Shown: one piece after another, positions 10,915 through 22,443 of the stretch
How positions within the stretch are numbered: position 1 is the first letter of the stretch
How the letters are laid out: the number at the start of each line of letters is the position of its first letter
Source of the DNA: Pictodentalium vernedei
Lineage: Eukaryota > Mollusca > Scaphopoda > Dentaliida > Dentaliidae
Length of the DNA stretch: 64,000 nucleotides
Assembly: GCA_031216915.1 (NCBI GenBank)
Contig: CM062295.1
Span: forward strand, 177,954,927 to 178,018,926
Direction of reading: 5' to 3'
Program-made: the position numbers and the translations under genes
Notes under the pieces: model-generated
The model's input: only the letters and a program-made list of their open reading frames with translations
What the model was told of the DNA's origin: nothing
The model's database searches: none

Positions 10915-11504
10915 TAGGGTCTTGCGAATATTCGAGATTCGATTCAATATCAATACCAGGTGTCTGCTTCAAGATCGATCCCAAATCAGTCTCAAGATTC
11001 GATTTTTCCGAATCTCTCATACTAACTTCAATTTGTTACATTTCCAACAAAAATTGGATAAAATTGACATTAGACAATCCATTCATGTAGGCTCAATCCA
11101 ATTTCATATTTACCTGAGTAACTGACAAAGGTTAATTGTTAGGGAAGTAGAGAATTTTGCCCAGAACATTATCCATAGTTTTAGTTTTTGAAGGCTTAAC
11201 TTGTTACTATTCACATTCTTAAGAATGTGAATAGTAACAAGTTAAGCCTTCAAAAAATAAAACTACGGATAATAGGCCTAGCTGTTTCAGTGACGGTGCT
11301 ACAGAGAATATTTATTTATTGGTGTTTAAGGTGTCAGTCAGTCTTGTAAGGGTCATCAGAGTGTACCATAACTTCCGTTTGGTGCAATATGAAATAACTT
11401 GTCTATTAAGATTTGATTTGAGATTTGATTCCATATCGATATCAGAGACACTATTCGATCTGAAATTCGATTTGAAAAAAAAATGTGCGATTTGCAGGTC
11501 CCTA
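10915..11504. mobile_element. hAT-like non-autonomous element with 8-bp target duplication
   Basis: The flanks carry the exact 8-bp duplication ATTCTATA (10907-10914 and 11505-11512). The ends are TAGGGTCTTGCGAAT and, inverted, TAGGGACCTGCAAAT, and 8-bp duplications with TAGGG-type ends are typical of hAT. The target is inside the family J copy. The middle holds a near-perfect palindrome centred at 11220/11221. There is no transposase. Confidence 0.85.
11171..11270. repeat. near-perfect 100-bp palindrome
   Basis: Reading out from 11220/11221, the arms pair perfectly for 36 bases ('aaggcttaacttgttactat' is part of one arm). They then continue to about 50 bases with one or two mismatches. This is far better conserved than the ends of the hAT-like element that contains it. 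Confidence 0.9.
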
Positions 11505-12131
11505 ATTCTATATTGGCTGTACTGAGGTAGATTAGGTCTCTATGCTAGCAGAAATCAGTAGATGTATGAACAGATTTTCTATGGCTCATAAGATTTATTA
11601 TTCAATTAACATAAGTTTACTCTGGCCTACAGTGGTGTAGAATGCCAGTATTTTTATTGGTGGAAGGGCAGGGGTTGTAAACCATGTCATCTCACAGCAA
11701 TGACCAATGCAGCATGCATTGCCGATAAACTGTACAAGAGGATTTGGAAAATTTTGGGGTGTCAACTTCCTTATCCCCTAGCTCTTACTCCCCTTGTGGT
11801 CCATATAAGCAATTAACAGGTCAAATTTGTATGAAAATAATGATTAATGGTTTGGTGTTTGAAAGTTATATGCAATTAAGAGGGTAATTCAGTTGAGAAA
11901 TATCCAGTTAAGTGGGATCCTCTGTATTGTAAGTAGTCTAGTGTTTGATAGTTATATGCGGGGAACAGGGAAATACAATTTGGAAGTTTGCAATTAAGTT
12001 GGAGTCACTGTATTGTATTTTCTAAAAGCTGTATATATAAGCAGCAATAGATATAATGTGCCTGAATACAAATGGAACATGTGAGATGTGGATGACACCT
12101 TGATTTTTTAAGGCTGTATCATTTTCAGCAT

Positions 12132-12358
12132 CTCCCCGTGGGAACCCAGGGAAGTGAAGCAGTGCTTGTTTACTGTGGTAAATAAGCTCTGTTTTACTGG
12201 AAAAATAATACTTGGTCACCAATGCCTGGGGTGGAAGTCCTTTAAAATGGGCAACATGAGTATAAACAATTGGCTGGACTTGACTTTATATCCATGTTGC
12301 GGTCATGATTAGCGATTGTGCAGAAATATGTGATCTTAAACACCTAAAAATAAATAAA
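12132..12358 (+). mobile_element. SINE-like repeat N
   Basis: It runs from 'gtgggaacccagggaagtga' to a tail 'gatcttaaacacctaaaaat' followed by AAATAAATAAATA. It matches the segment at 9155-9395. The A-rich simple tail suggests retroposition, but the head is not recognisable as any RNA gene. Confidence 0.5.
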
Positions 12359-12433
12359 TAATTTTCAGCATCAACTCCAATCCTATATTTTCTTCTACAG
12401 CATTTGAGTGATCTAATTGCAGAAAAGTTTGTA

Positions 12434-13117
12434 CAGTAGAACCTGTCTTGAGAGACCGCCCTTTGGGCCACACAAAAGTGGTCTCTCAAGACAGGTGGTC
12501 TCTCAAAACAGGTTTCAGGTTTTCTCCAGTCAGTGAATAACCAACCACAAAATTCAGAAATGGAGAAGAATGGATTTTTGTAATTACTTTGTAGTTGTTC
12601 TCCCAAACTGAAGTGGACTGTTATAAATATTATAAAAATAAATTAGTGTTGAAAATCTTCATTGAAGATTTTCAACACAAATTTATTTTTATAATCCTAT
12701 CTGTCACATTTCAGGTATGTATGAAATTTTTTATTCAGCAATAATCCTAATCTTTTCACAGGGGTCTTATAAAAACATCTCAATCTTTAATGAGCTATGT
12801 AACTGTATAGCAATTGAAACCCAGTTAAGAGCTTTTAATACTTTTAATTATGTTAGTATAACCACAATGGATTTTCCAATTCCAGAACAGGTAAAAAGTT
12901 TTTGTCATGGTTTCAGTCTTCAAAGGGGCGGTCTCTCAAGACAGGTCCATTATGGCATAAAAATACAAGTTGGTACCAGGTCACAGTGGTCTTTCAAGGC
13001 AGGTGGTCTCTCAAGACAGGTGGTCTCCCATAGCAGGTCCATTATAGAGTAAAACCAATCGGTGCCTGGCAGATGTGGTCTCTCAAGACAGGTGGTCTCT
13101 CAAGACAGGTTTTACTG
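12434..13117. mobile_element. TA-target element with CAGT ends and repeated inner ends
   Basis: TA at 12432 and 13118 flank CAGTAGAACCTGTCTTGAGA and, inverted, CAGTAAAACCTGTCTTGAGA. The terminal motif 'ggtctctcaagacaggt' recurs inside, several times on each side (12479-12515, 12931-12948, 12993-13035, 13075-13110). A central hairpin at about 12627-12694 has arms of about 33 bp with one or two mismatches. The ends suggest the mariner/pogo group. Non-autonomous. Confidence 0.75.
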
Positions 13118-13550
13118 TACTTCACTAATAAAATTTTGCTTAATAAAATAAACTTGTTAATTGCTTGTAATTTTCCATCACAGAACTAGATACTGTATAT
13201 TCACTGGTACAATTTGTTCATTGCATATTATTGCCTTAGCAAAGAAACTCCTGCTGAAAAAGTGACAAGTTTGTAAACTCCATAAAATGTTCATGGAGAA
13301 TATCTCAGTTTTATTCATTCCTTCAGAAATCTTTTCTGTCACAAACTTCAAGTATTGAGCTGTTTTTGTGTCCTGATGTATTGTATGTGGAGAGGATCTG
13401 TGCTTGTTCTTAGTCAAACTTCACTTCAGTGGGGTACATAGATTTTTGTGATTGGAGATTGAGGTAATAAAATTTACGGTGAAAATTAGTGATGCAGAGC
13501 ATCAGTGTGTTCCGCTGTGGCAAGCAGTGATGATTTGCATCACTGATTTT

Positions 13551-14674
13551 TAGCTTAACTTGACAAAGTCAAGATAAGCTATTGTCATCACACATGCAGA
13601 AGTCTGTTAGTCTGTGAGTCTGTTCACATTTTCCTTTAGCACAGGCTACACCCCGTAGTCCTTGTCCGATCATCACAAAATTTCATATGCAGATTTGAGG
13701 TCATGTGTAGATGAGAATGTCTCCTTGTAGTCGAGATCGGTCAATCGTGATGGCTGCCCGAGCCCAAAACCTTTAGCACATTCTACAGGTCATATTTTTT
13801 AAGGGATTTCATTATAACTTGGTGGGATGACTCTGAATAATGTCTAGATGAGAACATCCCATTTTGGTCATGATCTGTCAACCGTGATGGCTGCCCAAGC
13901 CCAAAACCCCAAACCTTTTAGCACAGTCTACAGGTCGTATTTATTATGGAGGGATTTCATTTTTTTGTAACTTGGTAGGATGACTCTGTATGATGTCTAG
14001 ATGAGAACTCCCCATTTGGTTGCAATCTGTGAACCATGACAGCTGCCCCAGCCCAAAACCTGAAAACTTTTAGCACAGTTTACAGATCGAATTTATGAAG
14101 AGATTTCATTGTAACTTTGTAGGATGACTCCAGATAATGTCTACATGACAATGTCCCCTTTTGGTCGCGATCATTCAACTGAGATGGCTGCCTGAGCCCA
14201 AAACCCGAAAACCTTTAGCACAGATTACAGGTCATATTTCTGAACGGATTTCATTGTAACTTTGTAGGATGACTCAGTATAATGTCTAGATGAGGACGTC
14301 CCCTTTTGGTTGCGATGGGTCAACCAAGATGACTACACAGGCCCGAAGCCCAAAAACCTTTAGCACAGTCTACAGGCCGTATTTATGAAGGGATTTCATT
14401 GTAACTTGATAGGATGACTCGTTTTTTTGGAATAATTTCACTGTAACTTGGTAACTTTGGTTGATATACATTAACTGTGAGGGCCACATTAACCCACCCC
14501 TCAATTCTTTAGTACAATCTACACCTCAAATTATTTTTATTGAAAACATAGCATACAGGGAACAGAAATTAACATATTCTCAATTATCAAAATTCTTGTT
14601 GTATTTCATAATCCTTTCATAAACATTGAACATTATCCTTTTCATCAAACACAACACACAGTCAAGTTAAGCTA
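13551..14674 (+). mobile_element. hairpin-ended element with tandem core of about 140 bp
   Basis: The left end is the hairpin 'tagcttaacttgac aaa gtcaagataagcta' and the right end is 'gtcaagttaagcta'. In between, 'gatggctgcccgagcccaaaacc' recurs near 13748, 13886, 14038, 14183 and, degraded, 14328, spaced 137-152 bp. Each unit also has 'gatttcattgtaactt' and 'gatgactc..aataatgtctagatga'. This is the same architecture as the 202-4127 element with unrelated sequence. Confidence 0.65.
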
Positions 14675-15270
14675 CAGTATCATTGACACTTTCATTGTCA
14701 AACATTATAATCTCTCAAACTCTCCAAACTAGAATAGGTACATTTTTCTCCCCACTCCATGTAGCTAGAACTATTTTTTTTAAACACTTTACCCTTTTAC
14801 CTGACTCAAAGTGCCGATGAAGATTGCAAAAAAAAAATTATTTAATCACTAACAATTTTCATTTTTGCCCCCCGCCCCACCCCCAAACATAGTTTTGATC
14901 CTTCACTAGAATATGTTTTTGAGTCCAATATTCAAAAGTAATAAAATTTGAATAGTAATTTTTGGAAATAGTGCTGGGTGGTCATAGTCATTACATTAGG
15001 TAAAATTCTGTAAGGAATTTGATGGTGTTCTGTGATGGAACCAGTCAAGCCCTTAAATAGTCTATCACCTTTTAATGCTTAGATTCAATAATGTGGAATA
15101 TTTCAGTTGGACGGAAAAGTGAACCTAAGGTTTGCTTTTGTGGCCAATGGAAATATTTCAGACAATTGAATCCAAAAATGCCATAAACATTTTTCCTTTG
15201 AATCAATGCATGAAATGTTTTTCAGTTGAGACTTGATTTGACTGAATCTTTAATGACTTTATTAATACTA
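14675..15270. other. intronic stretch without identified feature
   Basis: This AT-rich DNA has short fragments that recall the TTAA elements (for example 'tttacccttttacctgactc' near 14790), a poly-A run and a C-rich patch near 14865. I see no open frame, exon or clear element. Confidence 0.5.
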
Positions 15271-16747
15271 TAGTGGTGCCCACTTAATAGGATATCTCTT
15301 AATTGAATAACCCCATTAACTGAATATAATTTCCAAACACAAAACCATTTACCATACCTTCTGTACAAATTTGACCTGGTAATTGCAAATAGGTTGTTGA
15401 GTAAAGTCCTGTTAATTGAATAAAAAATCTTGTAATATATCAAGAAATTGCTTGGACAGTCACCAAATTCTGCTTGCTTATAGACATATTTAGCCTCAGT
15501 TCATCCAATGCAGGATTTTAATCTATACTGTTAAAAAAAAATAGGGGATATTTGATAAAAGTGAGATATATGAAGAAAAGTATTTATATTTTCATCAAAA
15601 AGACAGTTGGACTGTGTGCTGGCCAAGGCAGTGTAGTGATGTTCTGCTCCTGGAGGAACTCTGCAGCGACACGGGCCCTGTGTGCTCTTGCATTGTCATC
15701 TTGAAAAATGAATCGACGACTATGACATCACACAAATGGCACCACCTGAGCTGCTAACATGTAGTCATAGTAGTACTGCCCTGTGACACGCCATTGGATG
15801 ACATGTAATGCTGGTCTGCTTGTCATGGTTATGCCTCCCACACCATAACCGATCCACCACCAAAATGATTGTGCTGCCTAATGGTTACTGCGTTTGATCC
15901 ACCACCGCCACACTCTGTTTCACCTGTTGTGGAAGTCAAGAGTGAACCTCAGTTCATCGGAAAACATGACGTTGCTCCACCGATGATTGTCCCAGTGCTG
16001 TCGAGCTCTACACCAATTACGCTTTGCTGCAATGTGACGTTCACTCAAACATGGAATTATTTGAGGTCATCAAACTTACAAATTCCAGCTGTGTAGGCGA
16101 TTTCGGATAGTCTGACCACTGACTCGCACATCTATCGCACAGTGCAGCTGCTGTCCAATTTCTGAGGTACTTTGATGGCAGTTACGAAATGCTGTGGTTC
16201 GGATCAAACGATCCTGGTTAGCAGTTGTTGCCCTTGGATGACCTGACTGACATCTGTCATCAACATTGCCTTCTGACGGTAGCGTGACCACAACCTGCTA
16301 ATCACCGATTAAGTAATGTTGAGAATTTGAGCCACTGTAGTCTGTCTGTTGCCAGCTTCCAACATGCCAACGGCACGTAAACATTCGTCACGTGGTAGTT
16401 TTCACATACCTCAAAAGTTATGTTTCGACCAGAAACTATTGATGAACGAGTTTATACCAAGAAAAGAACAATGAGACCTCCGTAAAAAGCCCATCCAGTA
16501 CAAATGAAAATTTCAAAACGTACCCCAGAGACATTAACACGGCGCTCGTGCGAAAAACCTGCACGAAGGTTTTGTATGCCCATGACATTCATGATCCACA
16601 CTAAACTTGGTAACGTATTGATGTGTCCAATCACGTGTATCCAATAGCATTTTCTGAAAATATCAACACCAGTTTGGATATCCCCTACTCTTTTTGAATA
16701 GTATATTATATCTTGTTTGACAGAGTGCTATGAACAGTGTTCCACTG
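15271..16747 (-). mobile_element. family J element interrupted by a Tc1-like element
   Basis: Read on the - strand, family J starts at 16747 (CAGTGGAACACTGT). It continues into 'cactctgtcaaacaagat', is cut, then resumes 'ttaaaatcctgcattggatg' at about 15525 and runs to 'gtgggcaccacta' at 15271. The interrupting 1174-bp element is at 15528-16701. A short duplicated piece of the J start follows at 16748-16770. Confidence 0.7.
15528..16701 (-). pseudogene. Tc1/mariner-like transposon with decayed transposase
   Basis: The ends are CTGTTAAAAAAAAATAGGGG and, inverted, CTATTCAAAAAGAGTAGGGG, with TA on both sides (15526 and 16702). On the - strand, 16291-16076 encodes GHPRATTANQDRLIRTTAFR and a QTIRNRLHSWNL stretch, which fits the helix-turn-helix DNA-binding region of Tc1 transposases. 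Downstream sequence to about 15600 still resembles the catalytic part but is broken by stops and frameshifts, so it is inactive. Its position inside family J dates it as younger than that copy. Confidence 0.75.
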
Positions 16748-16770
16748 TATTAGACAGTGTTCCACTGTAT

Positions 16771-17269
16771 TAGAATTATGAATTAAGACTCATATCACAG
16801 TTCTAAGTTTTATGATTATGCCATGAAGATCCATCAATTGTGTTAATATTTTGATGTTTTCAAGGTGAATGGAATACCTTTTTATTGGAATATCCATAAC
16901 AGGAGCATGGAAGAATATCTGTATACCTTTGTGCGAAAAGGGATGTCACATTTAATGAGTGGTAGTCTGTCCACAAACTTCACAAAAAGTCTGTACAAAA
17001 ATAGCCTATAACTGTGTCAGATTCCTAACAGAATTAGACTGGTGGCCTGAGAGATTGTTCCAGATGCTGTGAACTTCTTTACTTTGAATAACAACTAGCA
17101 ATTGTTTTCAGTGGGAATGGAACATCACAGTGGTGGAAGAAATTATGACGTTACTTTAAATTTCTGACCAAATCCATGGCGCAGGCACCACTCTGGTCCC
17201 ACCTACATCTATGTTACTGCTTCTGTTATTGGCTCTTGAGTAATCTGTCATTGCTTTATATTATTTAAT
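16771..17269. other. intronic stretch without identified feature
   Basis: Unique-looking AT-rich DNA. I see no open frame, exon-like segment or terminal repeats. Confidence 0.4.
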
Positions 17270-17469
17270 TTTCACTATTTTTTCATTTTTTGTCTCAAAA
17301 ACATAGGTTATGACCCCCTCAATGGAATGAGCTCGATGAGCTCGTTCCAATGAGTGGTTATAACCTATGTTTTTGAGACAAAAAATGAAAAAAACTTAGT
17401 TATTCCTGGTTATTCAAGAATTTTGATTGCAAGTGTCGTCTGCTTTTCAGGTTAGGTAAAAAGGGTTAA
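17270..17469. mobile_element. piggyBac-like family X element
   Basis: The right end is GTTAGGTAAAAAGGGTTAA; the left end is decayed. The core is a long hairpin (17283-17400) with near-perfect arms of about 55 bp running from 'cattttttgtctcaaaaaca' to a 'gagctcgatgagctcg' tip. Family members with the same core are at 25310, 29110 and 53321. It lies in the intron about 55 bp upstream of the last exon. Confidence 0.65.
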
Positions 17470-17525
17470 GTCATGTTCAGATTATGAAAAACAGGATACA
17501 AAATATTTACTATTTTCTATTTCAG

Positions 17526-17589
17526 ACTATCACTTCTGTTTGAAAAACTGGATAGACTTGATAAACGGCTTGAAAACTTGGAGAACTAG
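17526..17589 (+). CDS. probable last coding exon of the host gene
   Basis: An acceptor with a good pyrimidine tract (ttactattttctatttcag) ends at 17525. The exon starts with one base that completes a split codon, then reads LSLLFEKLDRLDKRLENLEN and stops at TAG 17587-17589. The heptad-like leucines suggest a coiled coil. The leading base joins the two bases left by the 4486-4621 exon to make AAA (Lys), so the two exons can splice directly across an intron of about 12.9 kb. Candidate poly(A) signals AATAAA follow at 18362 and 18476. I do not recognise the gene. Confidence 0.6.
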
Positions 17590-18480
17590 ATGCAGTGCCT
17601 TGATAGCCTACATAACAAGATAGACTGAGATGTCAAAATTCAAGATATTTAAACCCACTACCTCAGTTGGCTGAGGCAGTAAATTCTGCATGCCTCATTA
17701 CTGGTTTCTGAGAAGTTAGTTTAGTTTCACTTTAAAAAAATTCAGTTTTTGTAATTTTTTAAAAATCTCACAAAATGATTCAGAGTAATGATAAAAGTGT
17801 CTGCTTTGCAGCTCCAAAAAGACTTTCATGTTCAGAGGTCTGCAGTTGGTTACATACAATGACAGCTAGTTCATATATGTATGTGTAGCTTGATTCATTA
17901 CAGCAGATAGAGTAGATTTGTAGTATTTTCTGGGTTTATTTTGTTACTATTGGGTTAGGAAGCCTTTTTTCAGAGTAAATGGAGTTAATCTGAGAATAGA
18001 ACAAGACTTACGCTTGACCAGTTTGGAGACCATGACTGGATATTTCCTCTATATTAAACAAACTGAGAGCCAGGGCCTATGAGAGAAAGATTTGGCCCCA
18101 GGTGAATTCTGTTATGGGGCCTTGGCCCATTGGTAGAATCTAGTTCATACGGCCAAACATATAGTGTGATCTCAAAGTGGCAAGATGAACAGTATGAGAG
18201 GGAATAAGTGGGGACATGATAGTAAATGGCATCCTTTACATATTGGTCATTGTAACATTTAACATTATGAACACATGTACTGATTTTTCTATCTGCCGAT
18301 ATTGGCTTTATTCATCAGTTGTAGTAAACTAGTTACAGTAAACTGGTTACATTTGTTGCATAATAAATAGCCCTCAGCTATAAACTGTGAGAACAACATA
18401 CTGCATCTCCCTTTTTTCAACAATGTTTTACAAAAAAATAACACCTTTTATTTGAATGAGATAATATGCTCTATTAATAA
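17590..18480 (+). other. probable 3' untranslated region and downstream DNA
   Basis: There is no long open frame and no obvious transposon. AATAAA occurs at 18362-18367 and 18476-18481. This would be the 3' untranslated region if the 17526 exon is real; the cleavage site cannot be told from sequence alone. From 18481 to 18940 nothing is identified. Confidence 0.4.
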
Positions 18481-18939
18481 ATTCTTTTTACTGGTTTTCT
18501 TGGATGGCTGGATCATCTAAGCTGTTTTGTATGGTTGTATTTACAATGTATGTATGGTTTTACATGCTTTTCATGGTGAGGTATTGGATGTGAATGCTAT
18601 GCTTGGGACTTGTTAGGCTGGACAAGATTTGAGTGTCTTAACCTGTCTCACCTCTTGTGAAATAAATCTCATCATCTGATTCATCTATGAAATCTTATGA
18701 GGTGAATTTCTTAGAAGTCTTCAACAAGTCAACTCTATCCCTCCGGAAAGTTTTCCTTTTTCAGTTAAAATTTAAAATTATCTGTCCAAAACTTCATCTA
18801 ACAAGAGGAACCTTACTTTACTCATAGTGTTACTTATGGATAATTTTGGTAACACTTTTGAGTTTTTGTCAAAATACAATTTTTGTTCTTGGTTTTGTTT
18901 CTTTTGACTGTTTAAAACTTTAAAATTCTGACACCTTAA

Positions 18940-19270
18940 CCATAACATTTTTTAGACAAAAAATAGAAATGTTTAGTTACTGGAGAAATTTCTTGGCAAG
19001 TGTCATCTGTTATTCATGTTGGGTTAACCATTTACCAATGTACAAGATATCAAAATTTATTATTTTAATTATTTTTTGTTAAATGTTTTCAAAAAATGTC
19101 TGCAAAACCTTACCATGTGATCCAACATTGGAATGAGCTCATTCCAATGACTGGTCACATGATATGGTTTTGTTGAAATTGTTTGAAAATTTTTTTCTTT
19201 AACTGTTGGATTTGTAAATTATGCAGGTGGGTCACTGTGGGTGTGGCAGGTTTGTTAGGAAAAGAGTTGA
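18940..19270. mobile_element. two adjoining piggyBac-like elements (X fragment and Y)
   Basis: 18940-19027 is the right part of a family X element ('tggcaagtgtcatctgttat' then 'gttgggttaa'). 19024-19270 is a family Y element: TTAACCATTTACCAATG on the left, a 'ccatgtgatccaacattggaatgagctc' hairpin at about 19110-19165, and a decayed right end 'ttaggaaaagagttga'. The shared TTAA at 19024 suggests that one inserted at the edge of the other. Confidence 0.6.
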
Positions 19271-19300
19271 AGAACTAACTAAAATCAATAATAGTAGTTA

Positions 19301-19730
19301 CAGTAGAATCCTCTTAATTGAATATCCAAATTGTCAGTGAAATTTATTCAATTAACAGGAGTATACAATTAACAGGGATTTGGTCAGTTTCCTGTGTTCT
19401 GGAGGTAAACTGAGCATTTATTCTATTATATCTTGTTTGACAGAGCTCATAGAGCTCTGTCAAACAAGATGTAATAGAATAAATGCCTGTATTGGATGTA
19501 GTGAGGCCAAAAAGGTTGATAAATAAGGAGAATTTGGTGTGTGTCACAGTAATTTTTTTGACATATTACTAAAATTTATATACAATTAACAGGAGTTTAC
19601 TCTACAACCCATATGCAATTAACAGATCAAATTTGTACTGAAGGTATAGTAAATGGTTTTGTGTTTGAAAATTATATTCAATTAACAGTGATATACAATT
19701 AAGAGATATCCAATCAAGTGGGCTCCACTG
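19301..19730 (+). mobile_element. complete family J element (pogo/Tigger-like)
   Basis: TA on both sides flanks CAGTAGAATCCTCTTAATTG and, inverted, CAGTGGAGCCCACTTGATTG. The 430-bp body carries many 'attcaattaacag' steps and a central hairpin 'ctattatatcttgtttgaca' with its complement around 'gagctcatagagctc' (19423-19480). No transposase. The same element at 31539 gives a clean reference for the nested copies. Confidence 0.8.
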
Positions 19731-19914
19731 TATTAGCTTTTTTAATCAAGGTCTGAAGTGAGTTTTAAACACCAGACTAACCTTTTAGTCATGTGTAAAG
19801 CAATATTTCATTTGAAATCATCACATTATCATTACTAAAATAAACTCACAAGAATGTTGTTGTATGTGGTTTATGCCTGTAGTAAGGTCAGTGGTCAATA
19901 GAATGTATAATTAT

Positions 19915-21640
19915 TATACTTCCCTGTGGTAACACTGAAGTATATTGTAATTGCTTTTTTGCCTTTTTATTATTATTATTAATCACCAATGGGACCTCTG
20001 GAATGGCAAGGCCTACAGCCTTGAAATTTGCAGGGTTGGTAGCCTTTGTGGCCTAGGGCTGGCTAGGGGTATTGCAAATTTTGCCAGACCATGACCTTCA
20101 CCACCGGTGCTCTTTGTCGGAAATCCTTGTAATATCACTACTCCGGAACGGCTTGAGATATAAAGTTCAAATTCTTCTCGTATATTACGCTATATATATT
20201 CTGTGCAAAAATGGTAATGGTCCAAATTCCAGTTCGGAAGATCGGTAGGGGTCGAAAATTTGGCACCGCTCTTCATCAAAAATACTTGTAATCACTACTC
20301 CTCCTGAACAGCTTGAGATATGGAGTTTGATTTTTTTTTTTTTGCATTATATATGCCTGTACGTGGGGATGACACTGTCCAAAAATGGTGAGAGTCAGAC
20401 TTCCGGTTCGGGAGATACTATGGGTTGAATATTTTAACCATAGTATGTAAAGCTCATTACATGAAATCCTTGTAATCACTACTCCTACAGAATGGCTGGA
20501 CATATCGAGTTGAGATTTTTCTCTTATATTAGCTTATATGTCTAGTATATTCTGTGCGAAAATGGTAGGGGTCTGACTTCCGGTTTGGGAGATTGGTAGG
20601 GATAGAAAATTTGGAAACGCTCTTTATCGAAAATTCTTGTGATCACTACTCCTCCCGAATGGCTCAAGATATGGAGTTCGGATTTTTTGCATTATATACA
20701 CCTGTACCTGGGGATGACACTGTCCAAAAATGGTGAGGGTCAGGCTTCCGGTTCAGGAGATACTATGGGTTGAATATTTTTCCCATAGCATTTAAGGCTC
20801 ATTACACGAAATGATTGTAATCGCTACTCCTCCGAAACGAGTTCGCATTTTTTCCCTTATGTGCACCTACACATCTAGTATTTTCAGTCCAAAAAAGGCA
20901 GTGGTCCTACTTCCGGTTCGGGAGATTGGTAGGGGGTCAAAAATTTCTCAAGGCTCTTTATCAAAAATTCTTGTAATCACTACTCCTTTCAGACAGCTTG
21001 AGATATGGAGTTCGGATTTGTTGCATTGCATGTATGTACGCCTGTACGTGGAAAAGACACTGTGCAAAAATGATGAGGGTCAGACTTTCGCTTCAGGAGA
21101 TACCATGTGTTGAATATTTTTGACCATAGAATTTAAAGCTCATTACATGAAATGCTTGTAATCAGTACTCCTCTGGAATGGCTCAATCTATCGAGTTCAC
21201 ATTTCTTTTGGTATGTGTACCTATATATCTAGTATATTCAATCCAAAAATGTCAGATCCAACTTCCGGTTTGGGAGAACGGTAGGGGTCGAAAATTTGGC
21301 AACTCTTTTCATCAGAAATTCTTGTAATCACTACTCCTCCCAAACAGTTTGAGATATGGAGTTCAGATTTTTGCATTATGTATGTATGTATGTGGGAAAG
21401 ACACTGTCCAAAAATGGTCTGGATCAGACTTCCATTTCAGAAGACTGGTAAGGTAAAAAATCTGATGACGCTTTTCATAGAAAAATCTTGTTATCGCTAC
21501 TCCTGCAGAATGGTTCAAGGTATTGCGTTTGGAATTTTTGCACTGTATGCGCCTATATGTGAGGTTCAAATCTGGTCAGTTGCTTGGTACATTCGAATGG
21601 CCCATTACACATGGAAATATCAAAATTGTCATGCAATTTC
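19915..21640 (+). mobile_element. element with tandem core of alternating 160/180-bp units
   Basis: After an AT-rich start ending in (ATT)n near 19970, the anchor 'cttgtaatcactactcc' recurs near 20126, 20285, 20469, 20636, 20814, 20970, 21155, 21321 and 21487. Steps mostly alternate between about 156-167 and 178-185 bp, so the repeat is a dimer of about 345 bp. Units contain 'gacttccggttcgggaga' and 'ggtaggggtcgaaaattt'. Reading frames here are repeat artefacts. The exact right end is unclear. Confidence 0.65.
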
Positions 21641-21719
21641 AAAATTCGAGTTATCTATTGTATTTTTAGTAATTTCTCAACCTCTTCAATCTCATGATTG
21701 TTTGTTTTGGTAAACCTTT

Positions 21720-22440
21720 ACCTAACACACTTTGTGGGCAACAATACGAGGAATTTTTCTCAATGGATGAAATTTTGACAATATCGCGAATGGATAATGA
21801 TCTGATCAGGATTGCATGATCCATTTTTCTCCCCACAACACTAGAATCTCACATCTCGAAGAATAAATGTGAAGACAGTGAATCTCAGCTGCTATTTAAA
21901 TTCATTTTCGTGAGTTGGTCTCAATTTTGCAATATTTTATACATGGAATCTCAATCGAATGGCATAACTATGTTGTGACTACATAGTGATCAAATTGAAA
22001 AGAGCTCATATTTGTGCTCAAGTTACTGTATGTCATACAGTAATTAAATTTTGTATCAATAAACCAATTGGCATCATAGTTGATATATATTTTATGGATG
22101 TGTCTATAATAATCAACCTTGTGGAATTGTAGTACTTTGTCTTTCTGATGGAGACAGTGTATTGGACAAGGATGTAGGAACTGGGGGTAGGGTGGGGCAT
22201 GTGTTCCCCCACCTTTACATACATACAAACACATGCACACTTTTCCAGAAATAAAGAGAGGTCAAATGCAGTCACGTGAAATTTGTATTTCTCTTTTGGG
22301 TTCCCATCATGCTATTTTATTGGGAATTACATGTAGCAGAAAGGAAGAGCATAAACTATTTACTCTTCATTCATGACTGAAGATTTCCTCGCATCATTTA
22401 TCTCTACTACACCCTTTAATATTAAGACAAATGCAGATTT
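21720..22440. other. unassigned repeat-edge DNA
   Basis: It begins with a fragment 'aaacctttacctaacacact' like a TTAA-element end. After that I see no convincing coding sequence or element, although two overlapping short - strand frames lie at 21968-22275 with no family resemblance. Confidence 0.4.
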
Positions 22441-22443
22441 ATT

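Larger units (their letters stand above)
10540..11924 (+). mobile_element. family J element with two or more nested insertions
   Basis: Fragments in family J order are 'attcagttaa' (10571), 'caggaatttttcac' (10829), 'agatataatagattaaattc' (10891), 'gctgtactgaggtagattaggtc' (11516), 'ttattcaattaacataagttt' (11597), 'aagcaattaacaggtcaaat' (11810) and the end 'agtgggatcctctg' (11924). The gaps are the TTAA element at 10577, the hAT-like element at 10915, and an unassigned 170-bp block at about 11635-11805. Another decayed J end follows at 11940-12013. Confidence 0.65.
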
